Below, piece by piece: positions 21,675-32,848 of a stretch of DNA of 64,000 nucleotides; position 1 is the first letter of the stretch, and every line of letters begins with the position of its first letter. The stretch is taken from NCBI GenBank assembly GCA_012861695.1, contig JAAOOA010000192.1:50001-114000 (forward strand), given 5' to 3'. Source of the DNA: Trematomus loennbergii. Its lineage: Eukaryota; Chordata; Actinopteri; Perciformes; Nototheniidae. The position numbers and the translations under genes were made by a program. The notes beneath the pieces are model-generated. The model was not told the DNA's origin and did no database searches. It saw nothing but the letters and a program-made list of their open reading frames with translations.

Positions 21675-22310
21675 TAGGGTTGGGAATCGAAACTCGGTTC
21701 CAGATGAGAACCGATAAGAAAATGCCGGGTACCGGGTACCCATACAAAATACACAATTTCGGTTCTGCGTCCTAAACGCTGTAGACCCTGTATTCCACCG
21801 GGTCCGTCTGCGCCGCGGTGCCGCGGTGACCTGGTGGAATACAGGGTAAGGGCGGACTGGCCATCTGTGTGTTCTGGAGAATCACAGAACGGCCGGTCAT
21901 CAGCGGGCCGTTGACGGCCGGCTCCGTACGCTGAGGGCCGGCACCGCCCTTAATTCTTTTAAACGCCATCATGTAAGTTGCGCTGACAGGCGACAGAGGT
22001 CCACAGTTGCCCCGCAGCGAGGCCCCCCCGCCCTCCCGTAGACAGTTCACGAGCTCAGTCACTTCATAACACCAAAGATTGATCGCGGTAAACGCTCTAA
22101 AGTGAGGCTCCACTACACTAAAAAATAAAAAGACAAGGCATGCCTGTTAATAGCTTGCCACAGGCATAGCTCAGTTAAAATAAAGCACAGCTATTGTGTA
22201 ATACATTTGTATTGCATGTATATTTTTTATTTGTAAAAATGTCAGTTAAAGCTTAAAAGAATAAAGATATTTTTGTTACCTAAACATTTGACCTCTTTCT
22301 TTTACAATTT
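21675..22310 (+). mobile_element. Truncated hAT element with BED-finger remnant
   Basis: Left end TAGGGTTGGGAATCGAAACT is a hAT-type terminus (TAGGG.TGGGAATCG). Near 22085-22130 the plus strand encodes KRSKVRLHYTK followed by KDKACL after a stop, a decayed BED-finger (the usual form is RSKVWLHFTKKD..KA.C). No matching right end is seen. A 63-bp hairpin insertion lies at 21785-21847. Confidence 0.5.
21785..21847. repeat. Hairpin with 15-bp perfect arms
   Basis: ACCCTGTATTCCACC at 21785-21799 and its exact complement at 21833-21847, with a GC-rich loop containing CGCCGCGGTGCCGCGG. Confidence 0.85.
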
Positions 22311-22573
22311 TGGATCCATAAAAAAATGTCATCTGTGGAAGCCGTAGTACTGTAAAAGCACGACCAATCATTTTAGCTAAAATTATTGGATGGCCGACCT
22401 GCCTGTCAGCCTTCCATCTGTGCACAAACTTATCTCGTGCCCTCATTGGTCATGTGCACGTTCGTGTGTGTTGGAGGAGGGGCTCTGTAAGGAAGTGGCA
22501 GATATTTTCCGGCTGTGTATTTTCAAATTCTATCGCACTCGAGCTGGTTTCTCCAAAATTACCTACCCCAACT
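22311..22573. mobile_element. Right half of a TTAA-flanked MITE (GGTAGGTAA family)
   Basis: The right end reversed reads AGTTGGGGTAGGTAATTTTG, matching the left end of the fragment at 61889 (AGGTGAGGTAGGTAAGTTTG). Both fragments share the central block CATCTGTGGAAGCCGTAGTA and GCACGACCAATCATTTTAG. TTAA at 22574-22577 borders it and is also the left TTAA of the next MITE. Confidence 0.7.
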
Positions 22574-22577
22574 TTAA

Positions 22578-23448
22578 AGCGGACCTATCATGCAAAATGC
22601 ACTTTTTTATGTCTTTTATACATAAATATGTGTCCCCGGTGTGTTGGGGAACTCACGCAGCGTCAGAAAATAAAACCCTTTCTCTTTTCCTCCGTACCCA
22701 AATCTTTTAAAAACGGGGGTACAACGAGCGGATACAGATTTGCTGCCGATATTACGTCAAATCGGCGGCAGACCCACAGAAAGTTGCTATCAGAAATAAT
22801 GCCTGACGTAGGGATGGGTATCGTTAAGGTTTTAACGGTACTACTACTTTTATCGATACCGCATATCGGTCCGGTCTTTTAACGGTACTCTTATCGTTCT
22901 TTTGGAGAGAAAAATGAGGTAAACTAACTATATGTTGTATGGAAATTAGCTCAAAGCTAAAATCCGGCATATTTACACTTGAAGCATTATTTGTCTAAAG
23001 TGTTCATTAATGTGCATTGTCCCTATTCAAATAAACGATTAAATGAAAAATGAAATAAACAAATTGTGAACAAAACTAACATTGCTTTTTATTTAAATTA
23101 AATACATAATATTTCACATCAACAGAAACAACAACGTTTTAACAAATGGTATTAAATAATGTGATGACAGAACTGTGAACAGAATGGCTGAAACGTTAAC
23201 AAACTAAATAACTCAGTTCCCTCTAATCATCAACCCATGTTTTTGTATCATTGAGTTAGCTCTTTTTTTTCAAGCTAAGGATCCAAAATCCGTGTTTCTC
23301 TAACAGGGCTGGAATAGAGGGGTATGAGCAGTATGAGGCATGGCTACAATGGGTGAACTGTTTGGTATTTTAAGCAAAAAACTTCACAGACATGTTTGTA
23401 TAGGTATGGCCCTACAATATATTTTTCCAATATCATAATAGGTCCACT
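22578..23448. mobile_element. TTAA-flanked MITE, family member C (with hAT fragment inside)
   Basis: Left AGCGGACCTATCATGCAAAA, right complement of AGTGGACCTAT; TTAA at 22574-22577 and 23449-23452. The left 230 bp and right 150 bp match members A and B; the centre is replaced by a hAT fragment (22809 to about 23290). Confidence 0.8.
22809..23290 (+). mobile_element. Truncated hAT element
   Basis: Begins TAGGGATGGGTATCGTTAAG, a hAT-type end, with subterminal AACGGTACT and ATCGATACC motifs. The right terminus is not visible; the surrounding MITE resumes near 23300. Confidence 0.5.
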
Positions 23449-23452
23449 TTAA

Positions 23453-23940
23453 GTAATTGTAATTTATTCTACATATACTTCTACTCCACTTCATTTTGGA
23501 CGCAAATATTGTACATTTGTCTCCAATACATTTATTTAACACTCATTGTTACTATAATTACTTTGTACATATAATAATACGTAATATAAGATAAGATGCA
23601 GTACTGTACTGATAATATACCTAGTTTTTTGCAAATTAAACCATTAGTAAATTGGCCCCACATTGAAAAACTACAACGTTTAAATGCTCACATGTATTTG
23701 TTAGTTATAATAAAAGGATAATATAATGTTCTAGTCATTTTATTAAAACAGCCATTATGCATTCTGCTAACTTCAACGTTTGATACTTGAAATACATTTA
23801 GCTAATAATACTTCTGTACTCCTACTTAAGTCACATTTTTAATTAATGACTTTTACTTGAAATTAAGTATTTAAACACCATAGTATTTGTATTTTTACTC
23901 AAGCAAAGGATCTGAGTACTTCTTCCAACACTGATGAATA
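23453..23940. repeat. Dispersed repeat of the AAGTACTTGTACTT type, long copy
   Basis: Begins TAATTGTAATTTATTCTACA then TACTTCTACTCCACTTCATT and ends TTTTTACTCAAGCAAAGGAT, CTGAGTACTTCTTCCAACAC. The same family gives the fragment at 6030-6125. Confidence 0.6.
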
Positions 23941-23989
23941 ATATAGGCTACTCATGTATGTTAGTTTTGTGTTACAGTCTTAAGATCGG

Positions 23990-24417
23990 GTGACGTCACG
24001 TTGTGTCACGTGACTTAAATTTTGAATTCAGCCGTCCCTTATAGATACTATCTTTACATATGCACACACACACAATTTTGAATTGCGCCGTCCCTTATAC
24101 TATCTCTTTACGTCTCCCTGCCGACAGGGACACCCCTCCTGGCATGGTCCTTGGAAGATGCGGCAGTGTTTTTTTCTTTTTCGCCACAGGAACGCACTTT
24201 GCTGGAGGCGAAAATAATCCCACCAGACTCCTTTGCCCCTCCAACAGAGGGATGTCCTGTAATTTCAAGCGATAAAAACTCTCGATCTTCTCTCAAATTA
24301 TTAATTTTTTTGGACGCCCTCGGCTCGAGTTCAGAGCGTTCCGAGCTGAATAAGAGCGTCAAATGACGGCAAGACGCCCCCCTGGCGGAAACGCTGCAAG
24401 GCACATGTCTTGTGTTG
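23990..24417. other. Spacer with a local duplication
   Basis: TTTTGAATT..GCCGTCCCTTATA and CTATCTTTAC occur twice (24016-24057 and 24074-24112). The rest, to 24417, has overlapping open frames on both strands (24108-24404 reverse, 24151-24366 forward) without recognisable motifs. Confidence 0.5.
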
Positions 24418-27400
24418 GGTTTGTTTGTTTGTAGCCTTTATTTAACCAGGTGAAAGCCCCTTGAGATCATAAGATCTCTTTTTCAAGGGTGACCTGCAGC
24501 ACATTGGTTACACATGTAACATAAAAACAACAGAACAACAATAAGGACGACATACAACATCAATTACAGGGTACAGTTTACAAACTCTATTCACAGTGAC
24601 AGGTACCATGAGTATCAAACAGCATGTCACCCAGCCAAGTTGTACAATGATGCAGGGGAACCAAAGTGCTCAGTTTTAAACATTTTTGCAGACTGTTCCA
24701 AGTTAGTAGAGCTGCACAACTAAAAGCTTTCTTCCCTAAGACAGTCCTAGCACTTGGCACATTTAATAAAACCACATCATGAGATCTCAGGCAATAAGTA
24801 CTTTCAATTTGTCGAGAGATCAGAGAGCAGATATAAGAAGGTAGTTTACCCACATGGCTTTATAGATGAATATGTACCAATGACTGAGCCTCCGTACAGT
24901 AAGTGAAGGCAGACCTGCCTTGGCATACAGGGTACAGTGATGAGTAAGTGCTTTACAGTTAGTAACAAATCTCAGAGCACTGTGATAGGCGGCATCTAAC
25001 CTTTCCAGGCAATGGGCAGGTGCATTCATATAGATCAAATCACCATAGTCAGCACAGGTAAAAAGGTCACAGTGACTAGCCTTTTCCTGGCTTCAAAAGA
25101 GAAACAGGACTTGTTTCTGAAAAAGAAACCTAGTCTAACCCTCAGCTTTTTAAGCAGATTAGTGACCTGAAGTTTAAAAGTAAGACAATCATCAAGCCAG
25201 ATACCAAGGTATTTATAACAGCTAACCACTTGGAGTACTTGTCCTTGCATAGTAACAATATCCAAAGCAGTCTCTGGAGTCTTTTTAGCTTTAGAAAAGA
25301 GCATTACCTTGGTTTTCTCAACATTTAAAAGAAGCTTTAGTTCAGAGAGCTGAGTCTGAATAATGTTAAAAACAGCCTGTAATTTAACAACAGCCTCCTT
25401 AATGGAGGGACCTGCACAGTACATCACGGTATCATCCGCATAAAAATGTAAAGTAGCTTCATCCACATTTTCACCTAAACTATTGATATATAGGAGAATA
25501 AAAGTGGACCTAAAACAGAACCTTGAGGAACACCATTAGCAATGTTCAACCACTCAGAAGACAGCCCATCAAAGTGAACACATTGGGACCTTTCAGAGAG
25601 GTAGTTCACAAACCACCCCACTGCATGGCTGGATAGCCAATACTGAGTAGCCTCTGCTTTAAGATGCGATGATCGACGGTATCAAACGCTTTGGAAAGGT
25701 CAATAAATAGAGCTGCACAACTCTGCTTTTTATCTAAAATACTTGTAATGTCATTCACCACTTTCATTGTGGCAGTGATGGTGCTATGTTGCTTTCTGAA
25801 GCCTGACTGATGTTTAGACAGGATATCATTTTACATAAAAACTCCTTTACCTGTTCACTCACTAGGCGTTCAAGAACCTTAGCCAGAACTGACAATTTCG
25901 AGATTGGCCTATAGTTATTTAAAACAGTTGCCTCCCCTCCTTTAGTAAAGGCAGGACATACGCTGACTTCCATACTTTTGGAATTGTTTGTGCTGAGGGA
26001 GAGGTTAAAAAGAGTAGTGAGAGGTGGAGCAATAAAATCTGCAGCTATCTTTAAAAAGAAAGGTTCTACGTTGTCCGGGCCAGCCGGTTTCTTAGGATCT
26101 AACTTAGATAATGCTTCATGAACAACATTACAGTAAAAGGAGTAAAACTGAAAGGGTTTTCCAGACCACATTGTTCAGAGTCACAGACTGTGGTGTTCAC
26201 AGAAGCAGAGTTAGTCACAGAATCAAACATAGAGCCGCAGGACACAAAATGCTCATTAAACAATTTAACATAGTAGCCCTGTCCGATATAGAGCCAGATG
26301 CTGTGGTAATGCACGGAGGTAGCTCATTTCGGATCTCACCGGTGGATCGATTTTATGGCTTTCCAAAATTTCCTAGGATTATTTAGGTTTTCTGGTAACT
26401 GACAAATAGTACTTCGACTTAGCACTTTTGACATGTGAAGTGAAGCTATTCTTAGCTGCCTAAAACGCAGCCATTCTACCTCTGAGCCTGATTTCCTAGC
26501 CTTTGCCCAGGCCTTGTTTCTCTCATGCAGGAGACTGGACAGTTCAGCAGAAAACCAAGGATTGTCTCGTCCCTTTACTCTAAAGTACGTAGGGGTGCAT
26601 GTCTATCAATGATCTCCATAAAACCAAGATAAAAATAAGACCATGCAGTTTCTACATCAGCACACAGATCGATTTTTCCCCAATCAAACCCAAACAGATC
26701 ATGAAACTCCACAAAATGTTTTGTGTCTCTTAATAATAATAGGTTTAACCTTTTGGACCTTAGTGTCCCTAATTGTGGCTACAACACAGTGGTCACTCAC
26801 ATCATTTGCAAATACTCCCACAGATGGTATTTATAGGGAACATTAGTTAGAATGAGATCAATTAGGGAGGATTTATTAGGGGACTTAACGTTAGGGCGAG
26901 TAGGACTGTCAACAATCTGAGTAACATTCAGAGATACAAAGGTTTTTAAAATCCTCTGATACTGCAGTTAACCAGTCCCAGTTAAAATCTAGCACTATTT
27001 CCTTGTAGTCTAGTTGCGATAAAAGTTTGCTAGTGAAGACAAGGAGTCCTTGACAGCTGAGGGGGGTCTGTAACAGCCCACCACCATGACTGTTGCCCCT
27101 TTGCCACTTCTATATTTAAGGCTAAAAATTCGAATTGCTTACTGACAGATTTGGAAATAATGTGGTTACACTGAACTTATTCTTAACATAAATGGCAACG
27201 CCACCACCTTTATTAGGCCGGTCGGTACGATACACATTATAACCATTTAAGGATATGTCAGAGGCCAAAATAGTTTTATTTAGCCATGTTTCTGATAACA
27301 CAATGACGTCAGCGTCAGTCGAGCTTGCCCAAATGCGGACAAAATCTAGTTTACCTAACAGACTGCGCACATTCAAGTGGATGAAACCCAACCCAGACCT

Positions 27401-27512
27401 AGCTTTAAAATCAGCAGGAGTAGCGATCTGACTACTACTACTGGGCGGACCAGGGTTAGGTTGAACATTTCCTGACAGTAATAACAACAACAAAAACAGG
27501 CATCTTTTCCTC
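24418..27512 (-). mobile_element. LINE (jockey-superfamily type), 5' truncated
   Basis: The same family as 52125-56095 but antisense. The 3' end (24418-24500 reversed) has TTGAAAAAGAGATCTTATGA and CTGGTTAAATAAAGGC-like sequence. Upstream, on the minus strand, lie endonuclease and reverse-transcriptase parts. The element ends at a TTAA that is also the left border of the next element; LINE sequence does not resume beyond 28676. Confidence 0.85.
24587..27512 (-). pseudogene. LINE endonuclease/reverse transcriptase polyprotein remnant
   Basis: From the 5' side: SGNVQPNPGP (2A-like motif), GLGFIHLNVRSLL and VIVLSETWLN (AP-type endonuclease start, 27122-27512), then endonuclease remains in mixed frames to about 26600; LDPKKPAGPDNVEPFFLK and LNNYRPISKLSVLAKVLERL (RT start, near 25850-26110); FYADDTVMYCA (catalytic Asp-Asp, 25425-25445); YKYLGIWLDD; and the C-terminal RLDAAYHSALRFVTN block with LTHHCTLY (near 24915-25000). 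Several frameshifts and stops. Such proteins nick target DNA and copy the LINE RNA at the break; this copy is dead. Confidence 0.85.
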
Positions 27513-28676
27513 TTAAACTGTTTAGCCCTGAGCCTGTTTTTCAGGTCTCAGGCTCGAAAATGACATTCCCAGAACAAATGACCATATCTTCCCTTCTAAA
27601 AGGGTTAAATTAATAATCTTTTTTCTCAAAGTAATGATAAACCTGTGACTTGGATGTAGAAAAGTCAGAATCAATATAGATGTTTTTTATTTTAAAGAAA
27701 ATTCAGATTTTACATAGTAAAAAACTGTAAATTATAGTGTCTGTCCAAAAATTATTTTTTACAGATAGTGAAAACTACCCTTGGATGATGGGTTAGTAGA
27801 CTAAAAGCTTTAGGAATCCAAAGTACAACATATAATAAGTACCCTGTATCAAGATTGATGCAAAACAAGTGACATTTGACCTTTTTAGAGAGGTTTAGCC
27901 AAAAACCCCACCTCTGAGGTGATTTGGGTGAAAATGTTTTTTTTTCCATATCTCTGGCCCCCCTTTGTCGATTTGGATGGTTGACACCTCTTTCTGACCG
28001 TTAGAGCCAATAGAATCGAAGGGGGAGGCCCCCACACACACACGTTGTGAAGAGAAAAGGGGGGGCTGCGCGCATGTAAATGTCCAGCAGAGTGAAGCGA
28101 TCTCTAGCTCTGGCATTTGGAAACGAAAAAGCAGTTTTATTGCTTATGGATTATCACAAATAATTTCAAAGAGGCACAGGCACAGATACATTCGATGAAC
28201 CTATGGATTAACTGCAGCATCGTTTTTTTATCGTTTTAATGCCATTGAAGACCAGTTTTGACCAAGGTAAGCCATGTTAGCGTTTCTAGCTACCTAGCTC
28301 CACATGTTATGATGTACGCTTTCGTTTATAGCGTCGCAAATGTTTATCACTGAGTGTTGAGGTTTTTTACACAGATTCTGTGTCTCCAGGAGACCAAAAA
28401 CGAGTGGTTGGCTGTGCATCTAGGATAAGTAATAAGGGAGTTATTGTGAGTTTAAGTGCCGTTTTAGGTTACATTTTTTCGCTCAGAGGCTGAGTGTTAG
28501 CATTGTGGGGTTTTTTTGGAAGAAAAAATTAAAAAGATCAGTTAGCTGAGTTTCTTCCCGTTACATGGATATAAAACATTCATAGTTTATTAAATATTAA
28601 GATTCCTTAGACGTTGTTTCCTGCAAATGACGCGTTTATCCGCCCGGTACCGGGGGGGCCGTGCGTAACAGGTTAA
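27513..28676. mobile_element. TTAA-flanked element (piggyBac-type), copy 1
   Basis: TTAA at 27513-27516 and 28673-28676; the ends read ACTGTTTAGCCCTGAGCCTG (left) and CCTGTTACGCACGGCC (right, reversed). It shares blocks with 29950-32848 in inverse orientation: CAGGTCTCAGGCTCGAAAAT, CTGTATCAAGATTGATGCAA, GATTCTATTGGCTC-type sequence and ATCGTTTTAATGCCATTGAA. About 1.16 kb. Short frames only, no transposase. Confidence 0.72.
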
Positions 28677-29216
28677 AACTTTACGCACATTCGTTTTTCA
28701 CCGAAATAAGTAAACGCCTCTCAATGAAAAACTTAATGGAGTTGTTTATTGCCGTTTCTGTAGTTTAAGAGGAAAAACACGGCATGTCTCTTTAAGTTAT
28801 GACGCTTTGAACACAACGTGATTTTTGGGATTGTATAAGGCCCCGTGGGTCTCAGAGGGTTAATCAATGTTTTCAACTCAAGCGTCAAATTCGCGTGACG
28901 AGTTCTCGCGGTAGCCAATCAGCGGTGAGGATCTCAGCCTGCCGTCACTGACGTGAAACTCCAGCGATTAGAGGAATGCGAATATTCGCATCGCGTCCGT
29001 TGTGAACGCAGCATAATGCAGTTCAGAGACCAGACCACTGCTCTGACGCTTTTAAAGCAACTTCGAGATTTTAACAGTGTGAGGGGCACAAAGGCAATGG
29101 TGGCCGTAGGACGTACAATTATTTGTGGGGCATAACGGCCAGACTGAGGGGCAACAACGGCCATGTCCATCATGGCCGCCGTGAAATTCCTACCCTGGTG
29201 TGGAAACTCGTCACTC
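28677..29216. other. Spacer between two TTAA elements
   Basis: Contains a GTCTCAGAGGGTTAA motif near 28850 that resembles a TTAA-element end, and a CpG-rich block with ATTCGCGTGACGAG and GAATATTCGCATCGCG near 28880-29000. No coding segment recognised. Confidence 0.35.
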
Positions 29217-29221
29217 CAAAC

Positions 29222-29526
29222 TGTCTCAGATTTAGCAACGGTAGGATCCAACGCAGTGAAAGACAGGACAGAACAAAAAGCAAGCTTTATTAAAAGGTAA
29301 AAAAAACAAAAATAAAAACTGAAGAGTACAGACCAGAGGGCACGAGGAACAGGAGCAGAAAAACAGGCAGGAACATGGACGACAATCTGACAAACAAATT
29401 AAACAAATGGACAGGAAGTAAAACCAAACAAGACACAAAGTGAAAATACAGATCAGAATAAAACAGGAACAATTCATACAAAAACTCAGTTCATGACACG
29501 AAACGATCGGCATCTTGGCTACGACA
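29222..29526 (-). mobile_element. Probable solo LTR (antisense)
   Basis: Minus strand reads TGTCGTAGCC...CTGAGACA, with AATAAAGCTTGCTTTTTGTT before the end, much like AATAAAGCTAGCTTTTTGTT in the LTR at 14451-16472. Flanks are CAAAC (29217-29221) and CAGAC (29527-29531), a 4/5 match. Confidence 0.5.
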
Positions 29527-29531
29527 CAGAC

Positions 29532-29949
29532 AAAAAAAACTGTTCATTTTATAGCGTTAAAATTATTCAAGCTACAGCCAAAGAGGCTCCAGGGATTTAG
29601 GATTACACAGAAGGTCCGCTGAGTTTCTGCAGCCCTGTTCTGATCCCTGATCAGTTCAATATGCTCTGTGTGGGAGCGGTGAGAGCCAATGAACATCCAT
29701 CCTCTCCAGTGCGCCCTTTGCGTTAACTTATCGATAGTTGTTAGCTCACAAACTTAACTGTTGTATCAAACTAAAGTGTTTTTTCTTCAAAAATGTGTTG
29801 TGCTTATCAAACAGCTGCAGGTACATTATGACCTCCTTGGGGTAAAAATGACTTTAACATTTAGTGTATGATATAAACGTTATTTTCTAGTAGACAGTGT
29901 TGGGCCAACAGAGATGCAAAAATGTGGCACATTTTAAATCAAAGTCTCC
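29532..29949. other. Spacer, no gene recognised
   Basis: Nothing recognised. Confidence 0.4.
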
Positions 29950-29998
29950 TATTAAGCCCCGGGGGGAAAGTCGCAACATCTGCAAGAAACAGCGTCTG

Positions 29999-30516
29999 TG
30001 TCATCTCTCGCAAATGATGTTAGTTTAGTTTAGTGTTTTTGTCTTTGTCTAGTGATTTTCCCCTTTATCTTTTAATAGTAACCTTCCCTCTCGTTTCAGA
30101 TACTCTGACCTGTCTCCCACACCTGTGATTGTCGACCCCGCCCCTGATTGTTTCCACCTGTTCCCCATTATTTATTGTCCTCGTCTCCCTTTGTCCTGTG
30201 CCAGTTCGTTTCGTTTCCTGTGACTAACCACCAGTGTATCTTGCCAGGTAAAATCCCAAGCAGAGCTTTGAGCCACGTCTTGTTGTCTGAGAATTTAGTT
30301 ATCCATGCTCCTAGTGTTTTTTCCTCATTGAAGTGATTTTGTTTTGTTAGTGTTTTTCCTCATTAAGAGTGACTTTGTTTTGAAACTGTTTTTCCTCGTT
30401 AAGAGTTATTTAGTTTTTTGACCTCTGTAGTAGAGCTTTGGTTTGAATAAACCTTTTTTGTTAAAACCTGTGTGAGTCGTGCATTTGAGTTCAAACCCGT
30501 TTATTCAGTCGTAACA
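29999..30516 (+). mobile_element. Solo LTR with perfect 5-bp TSD
   Basis: Starts TGTCATCTCTCGCAAATG and ends CAGTCGTAACA, with GTCTG at both sides (29994-29998, 30517-30521). AATAAA lies near 30448. Its excision rejoins AACAGCGTCTG and AGGGATTCTTAACATTT of the TTAA element. 518 bp. Confidence 0.8.
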
Positions 30517-30991
30517 GTCTGAGGGATTCTTAACATTTGAAAACCTATTAATGTGTCATACCCACTTAACAGGAAGAAACTCAGCTATCACACAATATTA
30601 ACAATTTTTAGCAAAACAAAACATAAGGGTAATAACAAAGGCTCTGAATTAGCCCTGAGCGAAAAAAATGCTAACACACTTAGCACAGAACTCACATTAA
30701 AATACCCTTATTACTTATCGTATCTGCACGAACAAGATATCGATTAGCAAACTGAGATTCCACAGATTCTACAGGTATTAGTATCATTACTGACCGATCC
30801 GAACTCGCGACATGAGAAGCTAACAGACATCGCACCACGTAGCTTTAGGTAGCCAACACGGCAATATGTCTTACCTTTGTTGTTTTCTGATCAAAAGTTG
30901 TCTTCAATGGCATTAAAACGATTAAAACGCTGCTGAAGGTTAATCCATAGGTTAATCCAATGTGTCTGTGTCACTTTGAAATTATTTCTGA

Positions 30992-32233
30992 CAGTGTTAT
31001 AGTCAAGTCACCAATTCACGAGTCCAAGTCACTTTCGAGTCACCACTCTTCGAGTCCGTGTCCAAGTCCGAGTCACCAAGGGAGAGTCGTAGTCGAGTCC
31101 GAGTCATCATTACCTGTGTTCGAGTCCGAGTCTAAGTCCGAGTCACCCAAGGAGTGTCCGAGTCGAGTCCGAGTCATCATTACCTGTGTTCGAGTCCGAG
31201 TCCAAGTCCGAGTCACCTAAGAAGAGTCCAAGTCAAGTCCGAGTCACAAGTCTTCATGTATTAATCTTCGTGGATATATGTGTTGAAATGTAGCTGCTTC
31301 TCTACATTGCTTTTATCCTGTCATGTTATACTAATCTGTCTATTGAACTGCTGTGAAGCCAGTTTGGCTACAATTCTTGTAATAGGTGCTATACAAATAT
31401 AAAGCTTATTAATATAATATTATTATTTATTGTAAATGACCTATAATATGTCTAACTATATTTAAAATGAGTTACCTTTTAGAGAAGTGATTATATTTGT
31501 ATGCCAATATTTCCTATGGTAACGTTTTCGTTTTGCACTTTATTTTGATAGTAATAAGATCGGGACTCTTATTTTGAAGGAACCTTTACCGGTTAAATCG
31601 GTTTACTGATGAAGATTAAGCCCCAGAAAGCAACATGGCTACTTAGCATGCAAAATGACGTCATTCTGCATGTTAAGTAACCATGTGTTTTCGTGTTATC
31701 GGCTGAATCTTTATTTATTGATTAGATCACCTTACTCTGATGATAGTGTTCAAGACAGCCTATATGTCTGAACTCGATCCTTAGAGTAATGTGTTATGGA
31801 GCCTTCTCTTCTCTTCAATTTTTTCCACATAACGAGCATTTTGCGCTGCTCTTTTCCAATGTGGAAGCATAATGTGTGAAAGCATACAGCACAATGCGGG
31901 GTGTGTCTCTAGACATCTTTAGACTGGAATAGCGGGGCCCAGTACGTGAACTCGCCTCACAGGTGCACATGCCAGGATAGAGGACATCAGACTCCAGAGA
32001 AAACTTGCTCGAGTCCAAGTCCAAGTCGGAGCGTCAATGTACAAGTCGAGTCCGAGTCATCGTGGGGGGAAAAATTCACGAGTCCGAGTCCAAGTCATCG
32101 TACGCCAGAATTCACGAGTCCAAGTCCGAGTCGCTTCAATCAGTGCGCGAGTCCGAGTCGAGTCACGAGTCCCGAAAATCGACACTGGAGTCCGACTCGA
32201 GTCCGAGTCCAGGACTCGAGTACTCCATCTCTG
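30992..32233. mobile_element. Non-autonomous hAT element with GAGTC-repeat arms
   Basis: Ends CAGTGTTATAGTCAAGTC (left) and CAGAGATGGAGTACTCGAGT (right, reversed) are flanked by perfect ATTTCTGA octamers (30984-30991, 32234-32241). Both arms are packed with GAGTCCGAGTC and AAGTCC units. The middle 740 bp is AT-rich with no transposase. 1242 bp. Confidence 0.85.
31010..32225. repeat. GAGTC-type short repeats in both arms of the hAT element
   Basis: Units such as CGAGTCCGAGTCCAAGTC recur at 31010-31250 and again at 32005-32225. The two blocks are similar in direct rather than purely inverted orientation. Confidence 0.8.
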
Positions 32234-32848
32234 ATTTCTGATAATCCATCAGCAATAAACCTAGTTTTCAGTTTTCAGATTTCAGAGCGTAAAATAGGTT
32301 TCGCTTTGGGCAAACTGCGTGCGCATAGCTCTCACTTCTCAATGGTAACGTGTGTGTGTATGTGGAAATTCCCCTTTGATTCTATTGGCTCTAACGGTTC
32401 AAAATCGACCAATGGGTTCCAGAGAAACGGCAAATACACCCATTTCCACCCAAATGACCCCAGAGGTTTTGCTAAACCTCTCTAAAAAGGTCAAATGTCA
32501 CTTGTTTTGCATCAATCTTGATACAGGGTACTTATTATATGTTATAGTTTGGATTCCTAAAGCTTTTAGTCTACTATCCCATCATTCAAGGGTGGTTTTC
32601 ACTATAAGTAATGGTTTATTTTTGGACGGACACTATAATTTACATTTCTTTACTATGTTCAATCTGAATTTACTTTAAAAATCTATATTGATTCTGACTT
32701 TTTTACATCCAACTCACAGGTTTATCATTGCTTTGAGAAAAAAGATTATTAATTTACCCCTTTTAGAAGGGAAGTTATTGTCATTTGTTCTGGGATTGTC
32801 ATTTTCGAGCCTGAGACCTGAAAAACAGGCTTGGTGCTTAACAGGTTA

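Larger units (their letters stand above)
29950..32848. mobile_element. TTAA element, copy 2, inverted and broken by an LTR and a hAT
   Basis: The right end is AAAACAGGCTTGGTGCTTAA then CAGG and TTAA (32845-32848). Three pieces (about 29950-29998, 30517-30983, 32234-32844) are collinear with the reverse of copy 1. Removing the two insertions with their TSDs leaves about 1.13 kb, close to the 1.16 kb of copy 1. The left TTAA border is decayed and not certain. Confidence 0.7.

Noticed and set aside
24151..24404. Overlapping open frames on both strands near 24.2 kb
   Set aside because: No motifs on either strand; probably chance in a GC-richer patch.
31010..32225. GAGTC repeats as a possible CRISPR array or satellite
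   Set aside because: No regular repeat-spacer pattern; bounded by hAT ends with a perfect 8-bp duplication.
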